From: Streptomyces rubrogriseus
GTDB taxonomy: Bacteria; Actinomycetota; Actinomycetes; Streptomycetales; Streptomycetaceae
Assembly: GCF_027947575.1 (NCBI RefSeq)
Contig: NZ_CP116256.1
Coordinates: 5,704,001-5,768,000, forward strand
DNA length: 64,000 nt
Direction of reading: 5' to 3'
Part shown: positions 59,364 through 64,000 of the stretch, in pieces
Layout of the letters: each line of letters starts with the position of its first letter
How positions within the stretch are numbered: the stretch's first letter is position 1
Notes under the pieces: generated by a model
The model's database searches: none
Told to the model about the DNA's origin: nothing
Seen by the model: only the letters and a program-made list of their open reading frames with translations
Made by a program: the position numbers and the translations under genes

Positions 59364-62300
59364 ATGCCCGACAGATCCAAGAGACCGCCGATACGGTCGT
59401 CCAGCCCACGGGCCGCCCTGCGGGCCACGGTCGCGGCGGTGCTCGCCGGGGCACTCGGCCTGGCCGCGTTGACGGGCGGCGGCACCGCCGTCGCCGTACC
59501 CGTCACGACGGCCTCGTCCTCGGCCGGTGAGGCGTCCGGCGGAACGGACTACACGAAGCTCGTCGACCCGTTCGTGTCCACCGCGGGCGACGACGGCAAC
59601 GACCTTCCCGGCGCCCAGGCGCCGCACAGCCTGGCCAAGGTCAACCCGATGACGACCCCGGGCCGCAACCACTCGGGGTACGACTACAACGAGGACCACA
59701 TCGCCGGGTTCACCGCCACGAACCTGGACGGCGTGGGCGGTTCGGGCGGCGGCGGCGACCTGCTGGTCGTCCCGACCTCCCAGCAGTACGACAGCCGTCC
59801 GGCCACCGGCACCTACGCGCACCCCTACAGCCACGACGACGAGAACGCGACGCCCGGCTCCTACCGGGTGGGGCTCGGGTCCCCCTCGGGGACGATCGAC
59901 GCCGAGATGACGGCGACGACCCGCACGGCGCTCGAACGGTACGCCTTCCCCGCGGGAGCGCGGCCCCAGCTCGTCCTCGACCTCGCCAACAACTTCACCA
60001 GCCGCACCCGCGCGACGCTGGACGCGACACGGCTGAAGGACGGGACGACCGCGATCAGCGGCCTGGTCGCCGGATCGTTCAACGGCGCCTCGTACCGCCT
60101 GTACTACTACGCCACCACGAACGTCCCCGTGACCTCGCTGCGCACCTGGGGCGACGACGGCGCGCTGGGCGACGCGACGGCGCGGGAGGGCACCGACACC
60201 GGTGCCGTCCTCGGGTTCGACCCGGCCGACGGGGACGACGTCGAACTGCGCGTCACGCTGTCGCCGATCAGCGCCGAACAGGCCGCCACCGACCAGCACG
60301 AGGAGGTCGCGGGCCGCACCTTCGAGGAGGTGCGCGCCCGGACGGAGGCGGACTGGAACCGTACGCTCGGCGCCGTCGCGGTGAAGGCCTCGAAGCGGGC
60401 CGACCCGGACTCGACGCTCACCAAGCAGTTCTACACGCACCTCTACCGCATGTACGCGCTGCCGGTGAACGCCACCAGCACCAGCGGCACGTACCGCGGC
60501 GTCGACGGCGCGGTGCACGAGGCGAACGGCTTCACCTACTACGACGGCTGGTCCACCTGGGACGACTTCCGCAAGTACTCGGTCGCGGCCTACATCGACC
60601 CGGCGACCTACCGGGACATGGTGCAGTCCGCGGTCATCCTCTTCGCCGACGCGCACGCCGCGGGCAAGAGCCCCGGCAGCCTCACCCACTCGGTGCCGAC
60701 GGTGCGCTGGGAGCGCTCGGCCGTGGTGATCGCCGACGCCCTGTCGAAGGGTTTCAAGGACTTCGACCGGCTCGACGAGGCGTACCCGGCGCTGAAGTCG
60801 TACACCGGCTACTACACCGGGACGCAGCTGCGGCAGGGCTACGTCGCCGGTGACCCCGGTACGACGGTCCAGCGCGGCTACGACCAGTGGGCGCTGTCCG
60901 TCATCGCCGACGCGCTCGGCGAGGACGCGGACGCCGAGAAGCTGCGCGAGCAGGCGACGATGGCGACCGACAACCTGGTCAAGCCCGGCGCCTGGACCGC
61001 GGCCGACGGCACCGAGGTGGGTCTGCTCACGCCGCGCGACGGCGAGGGCGACTGGCAGGGCGTCGACTACGAGAAGTTCGAGGAGGCCAGGCTCTACCAG
61101 GGCACGCTCTGGCAGTACCACTGGTACGACGCGTACGACATGGGCGGCCTCATCGAGGCCATGGGCGGCGAGAAGGCCGGCCGGGCCGCGATCCGGCACA
61201 TGTTCGGCGAGGACTCCGACGCCGACGACGGCTCGACCATGCTGCACTCCAACGCCAACGAGATCGACCTCCAGGCCCCCTACCTCTTCAACTACGTCGG
61301 CGAGCCGAGCCTGACGCAGAAGTGGGTGCGCGCCATCTACACGGGCGAGACCTGGAACCGGTACATCGCGACCGGCTCCACGAACGAAGCCCCCAGCTCC
61401 GGCGGCGAGTTCCGGCCGCCGGTGAGGACCAAGGCCTACGAACTCGCCCCGGACGGCTTCCTGCCGACCATGGACAACGACGCCGGCACCATGTCGACGA
61501 TGTTCGTCGCCGCCGCCCTCGGGCTGTTCCCGGTGACCGCGGGCTCCAGCCAGTTCCAGATCGGCAGCCCGTTCTTCGACTCCACGACGATCACCTACGC
61601 GGGCGGCGCCCGGTTCACCGTCGAGGCCGACGGGGTCTCGCCGGACGACTACTACGTGCAGAGCGCGGCGCTGAACGGCAAGCGGTTCTCCAACACGTGG
61701 CTCGACTACTCGCAGATCGTGGCCGGCGGCACCCTGAAGTTCGACATGGGCTCCAGGCCGTCGTCCTGGGGTGCCCGCACCGAGCCCGCGTACTCGCTGA
61801 ACACCGACTCGGGCGACGGTGACGACGACCACGGGCCCGGCAGGGGCACGACGGTCGTCTCCGCCAGCCCGGAGACCGTCCGCACCACCGCGGACGGCAC
61901 CGTCGACGCGAGCGTCCGGCTCCGCCTGTCCGGGAGGGCCTCGTTCGCGGCGCGGAAGGGCACCAGCCTCACCGGGACCGGCGCGGCGAGCGTGACCGGT
62001 CTCCCGGACGGCGTCACGGCCGACCTCCGGGTCACCGGCCGGCGCACCGCGTCGCTGAGGCTCACCGGCACCACGAGGACCGACGCGCGGTTCGGCATCA
62101 CCTTCCGCGACCGGGCCTTCCCGCGCGGCATACCGGCCTCCACGGTGACCGGCACCGGCGTGTCCGTGACCGACCCGCTGATCGTCTCGGCCGCGGCCGT
62201 GCACCGCGGCAGCCTCGCCGCGCTGGTCGACGAGGCGTCCCTGGTGCGCGAGGGCAACTACTCCGACGGCTCCTACGGCATCTTCCGCACCGCCCTGGAA

Positions 62301-64000
62301 CGCGCGCGGACCGTCCTCGCGGACCCCGCCTCCCCCACCGGCACGCTCATGGCGGCGCACGACGCGCTCCGCTCGGCCATTGACGCACTCACCCTGGACG
62401 AGGGCGGTTACGCCGTCCTCCAGGCCGAGGACCCCGACCGGATGGAGGGTCCCAGCCTCGTGAAGGAGGCGTACTACTCCGACGGCGACCTCGGCGGCGT
62501 CACCGAGGGCGCCTGGGAGCAGTACACGGACCTCGACTTCGGCGGGGTCGCCCCGCGGAGCGTCTCCGTGCGCTATGCCAACTCGCAGGCCGCGGCGGCG
62601 GAACCGAGCAGCGTGGACATCCACGCCGGGGACGCCGACGGCCCCGTCGTCGCCACCGTCTCCCTGCCCGGGACCGGCGGCTGGCAGTACTACACCACCG
62701 TGCGGGCGGCGGTCCTGGACCCGCAGGCCCTGCTGGAGGCGTCCGGCGCGACCTTCGTGTTCCACGCCCCCTCGGGGCGGCAGTGGGTGTCGAACTTCGA
62801 CTGGTACCAGTTCTCGCCCGAGGCGGCCCCCTCGTCCTCCCCGATCACCACACTCGCCACGCTCACCACGGCCAACGCCACCTCGACCGGCGACGGTTCA
62901 CTCCCGCTGAAGCTCTCGGGCGGCGTCTTCGAGAACGTGACGAACGGCGCGTGGGCCGAGTGGCGGGACACCGTCCTCGGTGACGGCGCCGACACCGTCA
63001 CCGTCAGCTACGACAAGCCCCGCTCCCGCGCCGCGTCGGACTCGCACATCGAACTGCGCCTGGGTGCGAAGGACGGCCCGACGGCCGTCACCGTCCCGCT
63101 GGACTACACCGGCTCGGGCTGGGGCACCGTGGCGGACACGAGCGTGCGGCTCGACCCGGACGTCTTCGACGGCACGCGGGACGTCTACGCCGTCTTCGTC
63201 TCCAGCACCCAGACCGACGCACAGCCCTATGTCGCCAACGTGCACTCGCTCACCCTGACGCGGCAGGCGGACGCCCCGGTGGTGTTCGACGCCACGGCCT
63301 TCGAGGGCGACAGCGGCGGCGGGCTCAAGAGCGAACCGGCCACCTGGAGCGGCGCGGGATCCGCCACCAGCCTCGGCGGCACCTACGACGGAGCCTGGCT
63401 CGACTACGGGGACGTCGACTTCGGCGACTCCCCCAAGAACACCGTCACGCTCACCTACGTCAACAACTCCGCGCGCTGCGGGACCGGTTCCGCCGTCCAG
63501 CTCTACCTGGACGCCTTCGACCCGGACGCCCCCGGTACGCCGTACGCGACCGTCCCGCTGCCGGTCACCGGCAGTTCGTGGTCGTCGGGCGGGACGACCA
63601 GCCTGACCCTGCCGGAGGCGATCACCGGCACGCACGCCGTGCACCTGCGGCTGACCACGAACGCGGACTCCTCGCACCCCTACGTCGCCAACCTCGGCCA
63701 GGTCGCCTTCGACCGTGTCGAGGCGCCCGCGAAGACGGACCTGTCCGCGCTGCGGCAGGCGGTGGACCGGTACGAGGGCCTGGCCGAGGACGCGGACCGG
63801 TACGGCACGATCGACTTCGGGGTGTTCCGGCGCGAACTCACCGCCGCCCGCGACCTCCTCGGTGCCGAGGACGCGACACAGCTCGAGGCCGACCTGCGGA
63901 CCCGGAGCCTGACCCTGGCCGCGAACCAGCTGGTGCCGCTGCCGAGGCTGCGGCTGGAGAACCTGGTCGCCACGGCGTCCGCCCTCGGCAACGAGCGCTA
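59364..64000 (+). CDS. Secreted GH92 alpha-mannosidase with carbohydrate-binding repeats, 3' end missing
   Basis: The gene runs off the right edge after about 1545 codons. The N-terminus has basic residues then a hydrophobic export signal (VAAVLAGALGLAALTGGG). The GH92 catalytic unit fills about residues 60-810: LVDPFVSTAGDDGNDLPGAQ, YDGWSTWDDFRKYS, HSNANEID (H628-D635; the Glu is the expected acid), and MDNDAGTMSTMFVAAALGLFPV. It is a calcium-dependent exo-mannosidase family. After a linker and an Ig-like stretch come three CBM6-like modules, marked by AWEQYTDLDFGG, AWAEWRDTVLG and AWLDYGDVDFG. An alternative GTG start lies three codons upstream with a closer ribosome site. Confidence 0.93.
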   Translation, partial: MPDRSKRPPIRSSSPRAALRATVAAVLAGALGLAALTGGGTAVAVPVTTASSSAGEASGGTDYTKLVDPFVSTAGDDGNDLPGAQAPHSLAKVNPMTTPGRNHSGYDYNEDHIAGFTATNLDGVGGSGGGGDLLVVPTSQQYDSRPATGTYAHPYSHDDENATPGSYRVGLGSPSGTIDAEMTATTRTALERYAFPAGARPQLVLDLANNFTSRTRATLDATRLKDGTTAISGLVAGSFNGASYRLYYYATTNVPVTSLRTWGDDGALGDATAREGTDTGAVLGFDPADGDDVELRVTLSPISAEQAATDQHEEVAGRTFEEVRARTEADWNRTLGAVAVKASKRADPDSTLTKQFYTHLYRMYALPVNATSTSGTYRGVDGAVHEANGFTYYDGWSTWDDFRKYSVAAYIDPATYRDMVQSAVILFADAHAAGKSPGSLTHSVPTVRWERSAVVIADALSKGFKDFDRLDEAYPALKSYTGYYTGTQLRQGYVAGDPGTTVQRGYDQWALSVIADALGEDADAEKLREQATMATDNLVKPGAWTAADGTEVGLLTPRDGEGDWQGVDYEKFEEARLYQGTLWQYHWYDAYDMGGLIEAMGGEKAGRAAIRHMFGEDSDADDGSTMLHSNANEIDLQAPYLFNYVGEPSLTQKWVRAIYTGETWNRYIATGSTNEAPSSGGEFRPPVRTKAYELAPDGFLPTMDNDAGTMSTMFVAAALGLFPVTAGSSQFQIGSPFFDSTTITYAGGARFTVEADGVSPDDYYVQSAALNGKRFSNTWLDYSQIVAGGTLKFDMGSRPSSWGARTEPAYSLNTDSGDGDDDHGPGRGTTVVSASPETVRTTADGTVDASVRLRLSGRASFAARKGTSLTGTGAASVTGLPDGVTADLRVTGRRTASLRLTGTTRTDARFGITFRDRAFPRGIPASTVTGTGVSVTDPLIVSAAAVHRGSLAALVDEASLVREGNYSDGSYGIFRTALERARTVLADPASPTGTLMAAHDALRSAIDALTLDEGGYAVLQAEDPDRMEGPSLVKEAYYSDGDLGGVTEGAWEQYTDLDFGGVAPRSVSVRYANSQAAAAEPSSVDIHAGDADGPVVATVSLPGTGGWQYYTTVRAAVLDPQALLEASGATFVFHAPSGRQWVSNFDWYQFSPEAAPSSSPITTLATLTTANATSTGDGSLPLKLSGGVFENVTNGAWAEWRDTVLGDGADTVTVSYDKPRSRAASDSHIELRLGAKDGPTAVTVPLDYTGSGWGTVADTSVRLDPDVFDGTRDVYAVFVSSTQTDAQPYVANVHSLTLTRQADAPVVFDATAFEGDSGGGLKSEPATWSGAGSATSLGGTYDGAWLDYGDVDFGDSPKNTVTLTYVNNSARCGTGSAVQLYLDAFDPDAPGTPYATVPLPVTGSSWSSGGTTSLTLPEAITGTHAVHLRLTTNADSSHPYVANLGQVAFDRVEAPAKTDLSALRQAVDRYEGLAEDADRYGTIDFGVFRRELTAARDLLGAEDATQLEADLRTRSLTLAANQLVPLPRLRLENLVATASALGNER

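Noticed and set aside
59277..62765. A long minus-strand open frame opposite the mannosidase
   Set aside because: The plus strand encodes an unmistakable GH92 protein that runs off the window; the minus frame is compositionally biased with no domain.

Overview
The window looks like a piece of a Streptomyces chromosome. It is very GC-rich with strong third-position GC, uses GTG and TTG starts often, and packs genes with 4-nt start/stop overlaps. It also carries the actinomycete gene pairs and intergenic repeat types expected of that genus. Gene families and order in several blocks match what I recall of the SCO6428-SCO6474 region of S. coelicolor; this is recollection, not a search result.

Layout, left to right. 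(1) 0-7 kb: the 3' end of a TetR regulator, a strong terminator, a promoter region with three palindromes, then an ethylmalonyl-CoA pathway operon (crotonyl-CoA carboxylase/reductase, ethylmalonyl-CoA mutase, malyl/methylmalyl-CoA lyase, mesaconyl-CoA hydratase, methylsuccinyl-CoA dehydrogenase). (2) 7-8.7 kb: phosphatidylserine decarboxylase and synthase, closed by a 14-bp-stem terminator and a repeat-rich spacer. (3) 8.8-18 kb: glycerate kinase, NUDIX hydrolase, sirtuin, F420/FMN-type oxidoreductase, a DNA-alkylation repair pair, a Ni/Co-type P1B-ATPase divergent from an NmtR-like sensor, and a DUF72 protein. (4) 18-29 kb: a secreted GH2 beta-galactosidase with an inserted LamG domain, a membrane-anchored ricin-B lectin, and a five-gene peptide/nickel-type ABC importer with 4-8 nt overlaps. 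(5) 29-36.6 kb: macrodomain protein, CrtI-like oxidoreductase, AraC regulator with a divergent quinone reductase, double GNAT, inositol-phosphatase-like and gamma-glutamyltransferase-like proteins.

(6) 36.7-59 kb is the most interesting part. All genes run on the minus strand. The upstream block (59 to 41.3 kb) encodes a permuted-ATP-grasp-like protein, an MFS exporter with a long pentapeptide-repeat tail, two NRPSs (A-T-C-T, then docking-Cy*-A-T-TE), a cupin, a lysine/ornithine N-hydroxylase, a second cupin, a methionyl-tRNA-synthetase-like protein, an ATP-grasp ligase and a diaminopimelate-decarboxylase-like protein. N-hydroxylase plus cupin plus MetRS-like protein is the known signature of bacterial hydrazine synthetases, which join N6-hydroxylysine to an amino acid through an N-N bond. 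Here the cupin and MetRS parts are separate, overlapping genes rather than a fusion. The downstream block (41 to 36.7 kb) encodes an MfnB-like furan-forming enzyme, an aldehyde dehydrogenase, an aryl-alcohol-type dehydrogenase and a methyltransferase, which reads as a small furan-acid pathway. Together they suggest an undescribed peptide natural product with an N-N bond, possibly with a furan acyl group.

(7) 59.3 kb to the end: a secreted GH92 alpha-mannosidase with carbohydrate-binding repeats, preceded by a LacI-type palindrome and cut off by the window edge.

No rRNA or tRNA genes, insertion sequences or CRISPR arrays were seen. Functions are read from motifs by eye; none was confirmed by a database search.
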